Positions 54,192 through 62,987 of a stretch of 64,000 bases of DNA are shown piece by piece. The notes beneath the pieces are model-generated. The model had not been told where the DNA came from and did not search any database. It saw only the letters and a list, made by a program, of their open reading frames with translations. Every line of letters begins with the position of its first letter. Positions within the stretch are counted from its first letter, which is position 1. The stretch spans positions 1 to 64,000 of the forward strand of contig NZ_JAKZAL010000017.1 of NCBI RefSeq assembly GCF_022538115.1, given 5' to 3'. The translations under genes and the position numbers were made by a program. The stretch comes from Cognataquiflexum rubidum. Its GTDB lineage: Bacteria > Bacteroidota > Bacteroidia > Cytophagales > Cyclobacteriaceae.

Positions 54192-55213
54192 TGGGAAAAA
54201 GATTCATTACCGGACTTTGCTTGTTCTTTGCCTTCCTCCAGGGGTCGGCACAGGATTTCCATTTTTCACAGTTTTATGCTTCCCCGCTCAACCTCAACCC
54301 TGCTCTGACAGGTTCTACCGAACTGAGCCGTGTCGGGGTCAATTACAGGAAACAATGGCCAGGGCTGAATTATGATTTCAACGCCTATTCGGCCTATTTT
54401 GACCATTACAGCTACGACCTGAACAGTGGCTTTGGCATCATGGTCAACAGCTTTCAGGAATCCAACATGCAGATCAATACCTCTGATATCTCCCTGCTGT
54501 ACAGCTATAACCTGCAGGTCGCAGATACATGGAACTTCCGTTTTGGAGGTCAGGGCGCTTGGGTCAGACGGAGTGCACGACTCGACAACCTGGTTTTTGG
54601 AGATCAGGTAGACCTCTTCAACCGAACGGTAAACCAAAATACGATCGATCAGATTCCTGAGTTTGAACCAAACGGGTACTTGGATCTTTCCTTCGGAGCA
54701 TTGGTCAACAATGAATACTTCTGGCTCGGTGGCTCCGCACACCATGTCAACAGGCCTTCCCTGAGCTTCTTCCCTGACAATGAAGCAGGATTACTCCCCA
54801 TCAAATGGAGCTTTCACGGAGGGGTCAACTTCCCTTTGGGTACGAGCAACTATTTCGGATCCAAGTTTGACAATCAGGTGTCTATCCTCGCCAACTACAA
54901 AAACCAAAAACCTTTCCAGCAATTAGACCTTGGCGTTCAGATGCTCTATGGAAATGTGATTGGCGGATTGGGATTCAGAGGTATTCCTGGTGTAAGGGAC
55001 ATGCCAAATCAGGATTCCATCATTTTCCTGTTAGGCATTAACTTAGACAATGGCATGGTCATCGGCTATAGCTATGATTTTATGATCTCCAACATCGGCT
55101 TCCAAACCCAGGGTGCCCATGAAGTATCCTTCCGCTACCAATTCCTGATGGGCGACCCAAAATCCCGCAACCAAAAAAGCAGGGTTTTAAAATGCTTCAA
55201 TTTTATGATGTAA
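54188..55213 (+). CDS. PorP/SprF family membrane protein
   Basis: The 341-residue outer-membrane protein has a signal peptide (MMGKRFITGLCLFFAFLQGSAQ) and the family start DFHFSQFYASPLNLNPALTGSTELSRVGVNYRKQWPG, and ends in a beta-barrel strand (HEVSFRYQFLMG) plus a short basic tail. PorP/SprF proteins work with gliding-type type IX cargo, likely helping anchor or assemble it. It overlaps the cargo gene by 4 nt (ATGA), so the two are a translationally coupled pair. Confidence 0.92.
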   Translation: MMGKRFITGLCLFFAFLQGSAQDFHFSQFYASPLNLNPALTGSTELSRVGVNYRKQWPGLNYDFNAYSAYFDHYSYDLNSGFGIMVNSFQESNMQINTSDISLLYSYNLQVADTWNFRFGGQGAWVRRSARLDNLVFGDQVDLFNRTVNQNTIDQIPEFEPNGYLDLSFGALVNNEYFWLGGSAHHVNRPSLSFFPDNEAGLLPIKWSFHGGVNFPLGTSNYFGSKFDNQVSILANYKNQKPFQQLDLGVQMLYGNVIGGLGFRGIPGVRDMPNQDSIIFLLGINLDNGMVIGYSYDFMISNIGFQTQGAHEVSFRYQFLMGDPKSRNQKSRVLKCFNFMM

Positions 55214-55328
55214 AGATTGGGTTGGCTTTTAGTAGAGTATGCGGATATGTCAAAAATATCGATATTGTAAATCTTCCTTAAAGAGCTTTACCGGTCGATT
55301 TTGGGTCGCACGTTCTATCTGTCCTACT

Positions 55329-56367
55329 TTACTCATCATTCTTGGCGGTTAATTTTTGATGGGCTATCTCTACCGCTCCATGCAACTTTTCCCGCAATAC
55401 TTTTTGTGAGGGCAAGATAGTCATATAGTCTGCCACCCGAATATTGCTTTTATCCAATTGCATCAACTCCACATGTTCTTCATTTTTTCCTGGGCATAGG
55501 ATCAAACCAATCGGAGTATTTTCCCCTTCCACTTGCTCGTATTTTTCTAGATATCTCAGATACAACTCCATTTGACCTTTGTAGCTTGCTTCAAATTCAC
55601 CGATTTTAAGGTCTATGGCTACCAGGCATTTTAATCTGCGGTGGTAAAAAAGCAAATCAATGTAGTAATCCCGGTTGTCTATGCTATTCCGTTTTTGTCT
55701 GGACAAAAAAGCAAAATCGCTCCCCAATTCTATGATAAAGCGTTGGAGTTCGGCTATGATACTAGATTCCAGATCTTTTTCAGAATACATATCACTGAGA
55801 CCAAGAAATTCTAAAAAGTAAAAATCTCTGAATACCAAGTCAGGGTTTAGCTTTTGTTCATTTTTGAGCAAATCCAGATCGTGCTGAATGGTAAGTTCGG
55901 GCTTTTTACTGATAGCGGTACGTTCATAAAGCAATGACTGAATGCGTTCTTGTAATTAGTGGGACCGACCGTTTTTCGAGTTTACGCATTTCAATATAAA
56001 ATTCTCTTTTTAAGGGGGCTTCTATAAAAATTAGAGCCTTCAAATGTGTCCAGCTCAATTGTCTCCGCAGTGCAGAGACAATTTGTTCATCTTCAAAAAC
56101 AGTAGCGAATTGCACACAATGCCTCAATTGTTTCTCGCTCCAGCCTTTTTCGTAATCCTTTTCCAATTGTGTAGACAGTGTGTGCACAATAAGCTGTCCA
56201 TATTCAGCTCTGCTATTTTTTAGGACTTCATTTTTTATGGTGCTGCCTATTTGCCAATACAAAGCCGTCATAGTAGCATTTACCGAAACAGCTATCTGTT
56301 GCTTACTTTGCTCTATTAATTCTTTGATCGAAGCAAAAAGTGGATGATGTTGAATTTCATTGCTCAT
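55329..56367 (-). pseudogene. DUF1016 (YhcG-type) nuclease, broken by frameshift
   Basis: Two pieces belong to one gene. The first, 55924-56367, covers the N-terminal DUF1016 domain (ending in FYIEMRKLEKR, then frame-shifted residues SVPLITRTHSVIAL). The second, 55329-55934, begins in another frame and gives LQERIQSLLYERTA followed by the PD-(D/E)xK nuclease half (DYYIDLLFYHRRLKCLVAIDLKIGEF). The shift is near 55953-55968; one extra base or two missing bases would explain it, and a TAA lies just before the second frame. Compared with the intact paralogue (61622-62635), nothing else is lost. A sequencing error cannot be excluded. The product, if made, would be two fragments. Confidence 0.85.
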
Positions 56368-56979
56368 CGTCAGAATCAGGATTTAATGATTTTAGAATTT
56401 TCAGGATTACTGTTTTCTTGGTATTTTTTATTGAATACTTTTTTGAATTGCAATCTTGTACCTCCAATTTTTGATTGGCTAATCTAGTTCAAAAATCCTT
56501 TTGTTCCCTATCCCGTGATCAGGGTATTTTTCAAAAAATGGGCAAAGGTTTGATAATCAAGAAAAGGTGATGTCATGGGTTAACGTGCATGTTCCCCTAT
56601 CCCTCAGGTATAGTCCCGCCCACCTTGTCCTATATTCCCCTTAACCATACTCCGCCTCTCAGTTAGGGATACTCCGTGTCCTAGCTAGGGAAACTCCGCC
56701 TCTGGGTTACCCTTGAGCTACCTCCCATCTATACCATTCCTTGTAGTGCCTTACTTGATTTTCCCTACCATTTCGGTAATGATGATCCTCCTTTTTACAA
56801 AATCCATGACCGAAATTAAAATAACGGCATTCCTTTTTAATCATGGGCTGCGGTGCAGTGAAATTTGTGATAGTATAAGGTTAAATCTAGCACCTTACCC
56901 AGGCTACCAAGATTTCGCCACTATGTGGCTTTTGTCCCAAACCACCCATCGGTTACCCATCCTTCTACTTCCATATCTC
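56368..56979. other. Gene-poor region with small direct repeats
   Basis: The 612-bp gap between the broken DUF1016 gene and the prolyl oligopeptidase gene contains no supported gene; a 91-codon + frame at 56713 has no protein-like features. Three imperfect 22-bp repeats lie at 56647-56712. Confidence 0.6.
56647..56712. repeat. Three imperfect 22-bp direct repeats
   Basis: Units begin ATACTCCGCCTCTCAG, ATACTCCGTGTCCTAG and AAACTCCGCCTCTGGG, each ending in (G/C)TTAGGG-like or related bases. The phase is exact (56647, 56669, 56691). Function unknown. Confidence 0.45.
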
Positions 56980-59052
56980 TCACCGTAACTTCATCAACAA
57001 ATAAGAAAACATCAAAGCTGTGGATTTTGCTCGCTGTTCATTGGTGGAAGAGCCGGCATGACCGCCTTCCATATTTTCATAGTACAAAACCGGATAGCCC
57101 ATGTCCATCATTTTTGCAGCCATCTTTCGGGCATGACCCGGATGGACACGGTCATCCTTGGTGGAAGTGAAAAAGTAAACTTCAGGATAGGCGACACCTT
57201 CCTTCAGGTTATGATAAGGAGAGTATTTTTTGATAAATGCCCATTCTTCGGGCTTGTCAGGGTCTCCATATTCTCCCATCCAACTTGCACCTGCCAGCAA
57301 TTGGTTGTACCGTTGCATGTCCAATAAAGGAACAGCACAGACGACAGCTTGATACAGGTCAGGCCGCTGCGTAAAGGCAACCCCGACAAGCAAGCCGCCA
57401 TTGCTCCCACCATATATTGCCAGGTTTTTATTGGAGGTGATTTTCCTTGAAATCAGGTCTTCCGCCACTGCGTGAAAATCGTCATAGACATTTTGCCTCT
57501 TTTCTTTTAATCCGGCCTGATGCCATTTTGGACCAAATTCCCCTCCTCCACGGATGTTGGCAAGGACATACACGCCCCCATTTTCCAACCACGCTGTTCC
57601 AGTGGTAGCTGAATAATTGGGAACTTGGGATACCTCAAATCCCCCGTAAGCATAAAGCAAAGTCGGGTTTTTGCCATCAAGCTTGGTTGATTTTGATGAT
57701 ACCACAAAATAAGGGACCATCGTTCCATCTTTTGACTTTGCCTGGAATTGTTGCACTTGGTATTTACTTCCGTCAAAATACGCAGGCAAAGATTTAAAGG
57801 CCTCAAAGGTATTGTCTCCGGCATTGGCAATAAATAAAGTTGTTGGTGTCAGAAAGTTAGTGAATGTAAAATAGTACTCATCCGAAAGTTCGTCAGAGGC
57901 GGCCAGGCCAATCGTCCCAAAATCAGGAGCATCGACTTTCTCACTTGCCCATTTTCCATTGTCAAAGGAATAAATATACAATTCGCTCTTGACGTTGGTC
58001 AGAAGATTCACCAACAGTTTGGATTTCGTTGAACTCACACCCTGCACACTTGTCTGTTCATCCGGTTCGAATATCACTTGGATCTTTTTTTGGCCATTGA
58101 TCAGTTCCTTCAAATCCAGACTTACCAAAGTTCCTTGTGCGTAGGTCTTGCCATTGACATTCCAGTCTGATTTCAGATTCAATACCGCTTGATTGTTTAA
58201 CAATCCTGAAATGGAAGCATCTTCAGGAATATCCAATTTGACAAGTTTATTATTCAACCATAGGTAGGTATGGTATGAAAAAATAGTTATGGCTTTGGTA
58301 ATGAGCGTGTAGCTTTCAGAACCATCTCTGATTTGTCCCCCAAATGAGCCCAAATCGGTTTCTTCTGCCTCATAAATTAGCTTGGCATCTTGAAGAGGGG
58401 TTCCTCTTTTCCACATTCTGACCTGTCTTGGATACCCTGAAGTGGTCATGGAGTTTTCACCAAACTCTGTTGCAACAATCAAAGTATTTCTATCAATAAA
58501 ATCAGCTCCCCCTTTTGACTCTTCAATTAAAAAACCATCATCGACAAAGGCCTTTTTGGTAACATCAAATTCTCTGATAACAACAGCATCGCCACCACCC
58601 TTCGAGAGATTGACTAGGAATAAATCATACGTTGGATGAAGGCCCGATGCGCCTTTGTATACCCATTGGATCTTGTCCTCTTCGGACATTTTATCCAAAT
58701 CCAGAAGGACTTCCCAATCAGGATTGCCTGAAATATAGCTTTGCTTGGAGGCCCTTCTCCAAATCCCCCTTACATGATCTTTGTCCTGCCAAAAGTTATA
58801 AATGAAATCCCCATTGATGGTTGGATAAATTATTCTATCCGGTGAATTATAGATCTCGAGACTTTTGTTAAAAATATCATGGTACTCTTTTTGGCCGCTA
58901 AGTCTTTCCTCGGTGATCTTGTTTTGCTTTTTTACAAATTCAAGGGCCCGATCACCCTCTACCTCCTCCAACCACTTATAGGGATCTTCTTGGGATATCG
59001 CACTAAAACAAACTGAGAAAAATAGCATCGAGAATATTAAGTGGTTTTTCAT
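56980..59052 (-). CDS. Prolyl oligopeptidase family S9A peptidase
   Basis: The 690-residue enzyme has a signal peptide (MKNHLIFSMLFFSVCFSAIS) and the S9A order: a propeller from about residue 30 to 420 and an alpha/beta hydrolase domain at the C-terminus. The catalytic Ser550 is in YGGSNGGLL, the Asp at 633 in TKDDRVHP and His665 in EGGHAG. The family cleaves small peptides after Pro; the periplasmic form is typical in Bacteroidota. It is flanked by a gene-poor region on its 3' side and DUF2254 on its 5' side. Confidence 0.93.
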   Translation of the reverse strand: MKNHLIFSMLFFSVCFSAISQEDPYKWLEEVEGDRALEFVKKQNKITEERLSGQKEYHDIFNKSLEIYNSPDRIIYPTINGDFIYNFWQDKDHVRGIWRRASKQSYISGNPDWEVLLDLDKMSEEDKIQWVYKGASGLHPTYDLFLVNLSKGGGDAVVIREFDVTKKAFVDDGFLIEESKGGADFIDRNTLIVATEFGENSMTTSGYPRQVRMWKRGTPLQDAKLIYEAEETDLGSFGGQIRDGSESYTLITKAITIFSYHTYLWLNNKLVKLDIPEDASISGLLNNQAVLNLKSDWNVNGKTYAQGTLVSLDLKELINGQKKIQVIFEPDEQTSVQGVSSTKSKLLVNLLTNVKSELYIYSFDNGKWASEKVDAPDFGTIGLAASDELSDEYYFTFTNFLTPTTLFIANAGDNTFEAFKSLPAYFDGSKYQVQQFQAKSKDGTMVPYFVVSSKSTKLDGKNPTLLYAYGGFEVSQVPNYSATTGTAWLENGGVYVLANIRGGGEFGPKWHQAGLKEKRQNVYDDFHAVAEDLISRKITSNKNLAIYGGSNGGLLVGVAFTQRPDLYQAVVCAVPLLDMQRYNQLLAGASWMGEYGDPDKPEEWAFIKKYSPYHNLKEGVAYPEVYFFTSTKDDRVHPGHARKMAAKMMDMGYPVLYYENMEGGHAGSSTNEQRAKSTALMFSYLLMKLR

Positions 59053-59284
59053 AAGGAATGTTTTTTGGTTGGAAAAATTAATAGGAAATTTTAAGGAATG
59101 GGTTGAAAAAATGAGGCGGTGGGTTTTGGCTAATTATCTTATCCACGCTCATTCTTACACATATTCATTTTGGCAAAGGACTCAAAATCTAAGTCGTTCT
59201 ACCGTAACTATTTACAAGTACCAAAATACTCAATTTTCACGGATTGGTCTACAGGAAAAAAATACTGATACCCGGTTCAACCGA

Positions 59285-60589
59285 CTAATTTAAAATCTTC
59301 TTTGACCTTTTGATCAAATCTTCTAGGTCATGTTCTTCCTGTATCGTTTGCTTACCGATAGTCAACACCATCTCGGCATGCTTGATTACAGCTTTTTTGT
59401 GTTTTTCATTTGTAAATTCACTCAGGGTAATCAATGACTCCATCAGCCTGATTATTACAGCAGGACTACCGGCCGAAAACTGCCTGATTTGGTTGAAAGC
59501 AGCATCCAAAACTCCATCGAAAGCCACTGTATCCGCAATAATCCTAAGATTTCCTTCCCCATCAAATCGATATCTTGAGGGGAATTTAGCTTGTGCCAAA
59601 TAGGACATGGTTGCCGTCAAATTGTCAATACAGGCAATGGCTGTGAAGGGGTCATTGACTCCTGGAGAAAGGGCGCGAACAGCAATTTCGACCATCTGAT
59701 AGATAGAATATTCAATATCCTGCTGTGAGGTTTTGGTTTTTCCGATGACAAATTGCTCGTGGATTTTTTCAAACTCCTCTTTTTCCCAATTGCCTTTGGA
59801 ATAAAGCATCCCAATCTCCACCCCTTCCACCAGGTGCCCACCCGGTCGGTAATACAAATCAAGAAGTGAATCATTCCGGCTAATAATTTCCATCAATGTT
59901 TCCCCGTAGATATATTGGAGATAGCCGCTTTTAGAGGACTTTATGGAACAACGATTTGGATATCCAGAAATGGACGCAGAAATATCCACGTTTTCTCCGG
60001 TTTGGTTTTCCTCACCCATTTTTTCAGGAAAAAGGGTCAGAACCTGTTTGGAAATAAAGTCCGAGATATCAGAGATCACATGGTCCGCCTGAATGCTGGT
60101 AGCGATACGGTGGATAAAAATTATCAATAAAATGATATTGGCAATGGCAGCTATTATCGCCACAAGAATGGAAATTGAAGGAATGAACGTGAAATCATCG
60201 CCTGCTTTGAGGGAATTCAGAATCAGCAGGCAATAGAGGTAAGTTGAAATATAAGCCCCAAGTACAACCTGATTGAGCCTGACATACATAAAATTCTTGA
60301 TGAGCCGTGGGCCAAACTGCGAGGAGGCAAGGGTCAAGGCCACTAGGGTAATTGAAAATACAGTTCCCGCGACACCCATCATCGCACCGGAAATGGTCGA
60401 CAGGATACTTCTGGCAGAATCAGAACTGTTTACAAAAAAGAAGCGGCCTAAGCCATCTTGTGACACATCGACAAGTCCATCAAGATAGACAAATCCAATT
60501 GACAACAGGATGGAAATGATGATGATAATGACCGGAACAAACCAAAAAGTCGCTTTCAATTCACTCCACTGAAACAATATTTTTTTCAT
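59285..60589 (-). CDS. DUF2254 membrane protein
   Basis: The 434-residue product has four N-terminal membrane helices (about 15-35, 68-90, 105-128 and 135-160) and a soluble C-terminal half. DUF2254 landmarks are the AGTVFSITLVALTLASSQFGPRLIKNFM segment and SPGVNDPFTAIACIDNL. No function is established. It is transcribed separately from the peptidase (232 nt apart). Confidence 0.82.
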   Translation of the reverse strand: MKKILFQWSELKATFWFVPVIIIIISILLSIGFVYLDGLVDVSQDGLGRFFFVNSSDSARSILSTISGAMMGVAGTVFSITLVALTLASSQFGPRLIKNFMYVRLNQVVLGAYISTYLYCLLILNSLKAGDDFTFIPSISILVAIIAAIANIILLIIFIHRIATSIQADHVISDISDFISKQVLTLFPEKMGEENQTGENVDISASISGYPNRCSIKSSKSGYLQYIYGETLMEIISRNDSLLDLYYRPGGHLVEGVEIGMLYSKGNWEKEEFEKIHEQFVIGKTKTSQQDIEYSIYQMVEIAVRALSPGVNDPFTAIACIDNLTATMSYLAQAKFPSRYRFDGEGNLRIIADTVAFDGVLDAAFNQIRQFSAGSPAVIIRLMESLITLSEFTNEKHKKAVIKHAEMVLTIGKQTIQEEHDLEDLIKRSKKILN

Positions 60590-60908
60590 GGGACAGGTTC
60601 TTAGGTCAGAGGTTTATAAATGATAAGTTAAAAATTTTAAACTTGAAAGAAGCATTGAATGTGGTTAGCCTGAAAAATATTCCATGAAAACAGGAATCTA
60701 ACCTGAAAACTGGGTACCACGGAAGAGGATGAGGTGAAGGAGGAGCGTCTTTTTGTGACCTAAGAAAAAATTTAATTTTGTTGAGCTTGGAGACGGCGGG
60801 ATTTCGAGGCTCTAAACTGTCAAACAATACTGTACTTGATACGAACCAAAAAGATTCATTTAATCACTGAAACCATTTTTTTGACAAACTCCTGTTGTGG
60901 GCGTTTTT
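60590..60908. other. Intergenic region
   Basis: The 319-bp stretch between DUF2254 and the unknown gene on the same strand contains no supported gene or RNA. DUF2254's promoter should lie here. Confidence 0.5.
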
Positions 60909-61448
60909 CTATATTGTTTTAAATCTGTCAAATGTGTCTTCAAACATAAGTTTTACTTTGGGGTCATCTGAGATAGCGAGTCCCACACTTTCAAAAATGG
61001 TCAATTTCAGTTTTTCACAATTAAAGGTTATAAAATCAAAAACATCTTTTTGCCCTTTTATTTTTGTTCCGTTGATTTTGAATTCGTCTTTGTCTATACC
61101 ATACTCAATAAACGCAATTTTCTGTCCCAAAAGTTTTCCGAGAGTTTCGTGTTTTTCAGTTTCATAAACACGCAATAAGTCTGGTTGATCAGGTAAGTTT
61201 TTTTCTTTTAACCTTTTGTCAAGTTGTGAATTGTCATAGAGATTTATTTCTATGTGGTCACCATCAAAGTCACCTTCGATTTCTAAATACTTGTCAAAGT
61301 CAGTAAATGTTATAAAGAATAGCCAAGGTAAATAGCTGTCTTCGATTCTTTCAACTCCATTATAGTCAACTTGAAATATTTTGTCAACTGTCTTGCCATT
61401 CAGTTGTGCTAACCAATTTCCTAAGTTTTTATTTAGATGAAAGTTCAT
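60909..61448 (-). CDS. Protein of unknown function
   Basis: The 179-residue product (ATG at 61448; a TTG 5 codons earlier is possible) is acidic, with no signal peptide or membrane helix. Its beta-rich pattern (DYNGVERIEDSYLPWLFFITF, KYLEIEGDFDGDHIEINLYDN, KIAFIEYGIDKDEFKINGTKI) and small size recall immunity-like or SMI1/Imm-type proteins, but I cannot assign it. It lies upstream of the DUF2254 gene and next to the intact DUF1016 gene. Confidence 0.6.
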   Translation of the reverse strand: MNFHLNKNLGNWLAQLNGKTVDKIFQVDYNGVERIEDSYLPWLFFITFTDFDKYLEIEGDFDGDHIEINLYDNSQLDKRLKEKNLPDQPDLLRVYETEKHETLGKLLGQKIAFIEYGIDKDEFKINGTKIKGQKDVFDFITFNCEKLKLTIFESVGLAISDDPKVKLMFEDTFDRFKTI

Positions 61449-61621
61449 GTTGCCGTTATTCAAAATGTCCTATAACATGATTCAGCTTGAAGCCAGCAGG
61501 TATTCGGAGATGTTCTCTTCTGCCTATTCCTAACTTTTCAAAGATACCGATTTTCATAATTACTCGGAACTGCACAATGGATTCAAAGTGATCTTAGGGC
61601 TTTGTACATTCTTTTTTTGTA

Positions 61622-62635
61622 TCAAAGAAGTTTGCGTTTCTCTAAAACTTCCTTTGCTTCTATGTATGCTTTATGTAATTTTTTTTCTAATTCATTTTTA
61701 GAGGGCAATTCAGTTAAATATTCGGCAACCATAATTCCATCTTTATGCATTTCCAGAAGTTCCACCTGTTCTTTACTTGTCTCTGCACAAAGAATTAATC
61801 CGACTGGAGAATTTTCACCTTCCTGTCTTTCATTTTTATTTAACCATTTCAGGTACAATTCCATCTGTCCTTTATGCTTAGCTTGAAATTTCCCGATTTT
61901 TAACTCAATAGCTACCAATCTTTTCAACTTTCGATGATAAAACAGAAGATCCAAATAATAATCTTCCCCATCAACTATCATTCTTTTTTGTCGCTCTATA
62001 AATGCAAATCCTTTCCCAATCTCTAGAATGAATTTTTCAAGTTCTTTCAATATGGCAGTTTCTAGGTCATTTTCTAGATAACCATAAGGTAGATTTAAAA
62101 AGTCAAGTAGATAAGGATCTTTAAACTTATCAGAAAGATGGTGCCCCTTATCTGGCAGTTGTATATTAGCTATTTCTTTTCTTTCGTATGTTTTTTGTTC
62201 AATTTGTTTTCTAAGACCTCTAACCCCCAATTGTTCTTCTATTGCCCGATGGGAATAAAAGTTTATTTTTTCATTTGATTTTAATGGTATTAAAACTAAA
62301 AAATGCGACCAGCTTAAATGTCGTGACAGCGTAACGACTATTTCAGGGTCTGGAAAAACATCTGAAAATTGAAGCATTCTCCGTAAATTCTTTTCTTCAA
62401 AATTCCGACCGAAACGCTCTTCTAATTGTCGTGACAGTGTAACGACAATTATCCTTCCATATTCGGCACGTTTATGCTCCAAAATGAAATCATTAATCCG
62501 CTTTCCTACTTGCCAATAAAGTAAGGTCATTGCACTGTTTACTTGAGATATTGCCCTGGAATGGCTTTGCTCAATAAGATTACTTATTTCATTAAACAAA
62601 GCTGCTTCCGGCTTTGAATTACTTTTTTCAATCAT
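61622..62635 (-). CDS. DUF1016 (YhcG-type) PD-(D/E)xK nuclease
   Basis: The intact 337-residue paralogue of the broken gene at 55329-56367 has an N-terminal DUF1016_N domain (about 14-155; LYWQVGKRIN, AEYGRIIVVTLSRQLEERFG, LSWSHFLVLI) and a C-terminal PD-(D/E)xK nuclease domain with Asp229 (DYYLDLLF) and Glu244-x-Lys246 (IELKIGKF). YhcG-type proteins are linked to mobile-element or defence functions, with unsettled biochemistry. No transposase or restriction genes are adjacent. Confidence 0.88.
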   Translation of the reverse strand: MIEKSNSKPEAALFNEISNLIEQSHSRAISQVNSAMTLLYWQVGKRINDFILEHKRAEYGRIIVVTLSRQLEERFGRNFEEKNLRRMLQFSDVFPDPEIVVTLSRHLSWSHFLVLIPLKSNEKINFYSHRAIEEQLGVRGLRKQIEQKTYERKEIANIQLPDKGHHLSDKFKDPYLLDFLNLPYGYLENDLETAILKELEKFILEIGKGFAFIERQKRMIVDGEDYYLDLLFYHRKLKRLVAIELKIGKFQAKHKGQMELYLKWLNKNERQEGENSPVGLILCAETSKEQVELLEMHKDGIMVAEYLTELPSKNELEKKLHKAYIEAKEVLEKRKLL

Positions 62636-62987
62636 TTGCTTGTTTGCCTTTTTCTGAATTTAGCTACCTCTAGAAAAGTCTCCTTGTTTTTTTGCGTATT
62701 CCCTAACGGTTTGCTTTACGCTACTGGGGCGTCTATTTTCTCATTATCTAAACATAAAACTAATTATCTAAATATCCAATTTGAGCAAATTACTTTTCGG
62801 TTCTTCCCCACTTTCTTTTCCCATAAGGCCACACCATTCGAACCTATTTGAGGAGCTTATCTGTTGATGTCAGCAGAAGTCAAAACCATATATAAGGTTT
62901 GATCCTTAACCAATATCCATGAATATCCAATATCCATGAATATCGATGTAATATTTAAAATACATCCAAAACAAGGATAACTTAATC
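62636..62987. other. Intergenic region with promoter of the oxidoreductase
   Basis: The 352-bp gap between the divergent DUF1016 nuclease and LLM oxidoreductase genes contains two 17-bp direct repeats near its right end and otherwise nothing recognised. Confidence 0.55.
62911..62944. promoter_or_regulatory. Two direct 17-bp semi-palindromic repeats, possible operator
   Basis: CAATATCCATGAATATC occurs twice in tandem without a gap. Each unit contains ATATCCATGAATAT, which is its own reverse complement except at two positions. They lie 44 nt upstream of the oxidoreductase start, a good place for a repressor or activator site. Confidence 0.45.

Noticed and set aside
56713-56988. 91-codon + frame before the prolyl oligopeptidase gene
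   Set aside because: It runs into the 3' end of the convergent peptidase gene and has no family features.
59069-59293. 74-codon + frame between the peptidase and DUF2254 genes
   Set aside because: No recognisable sequence features; it overlaps the 3' end of DUF2254.
60606-60827. 73-codon minus-strand frame upstream of DUF2254
   Set aside because: Composition is not protein-like and no promoter or family is evident.
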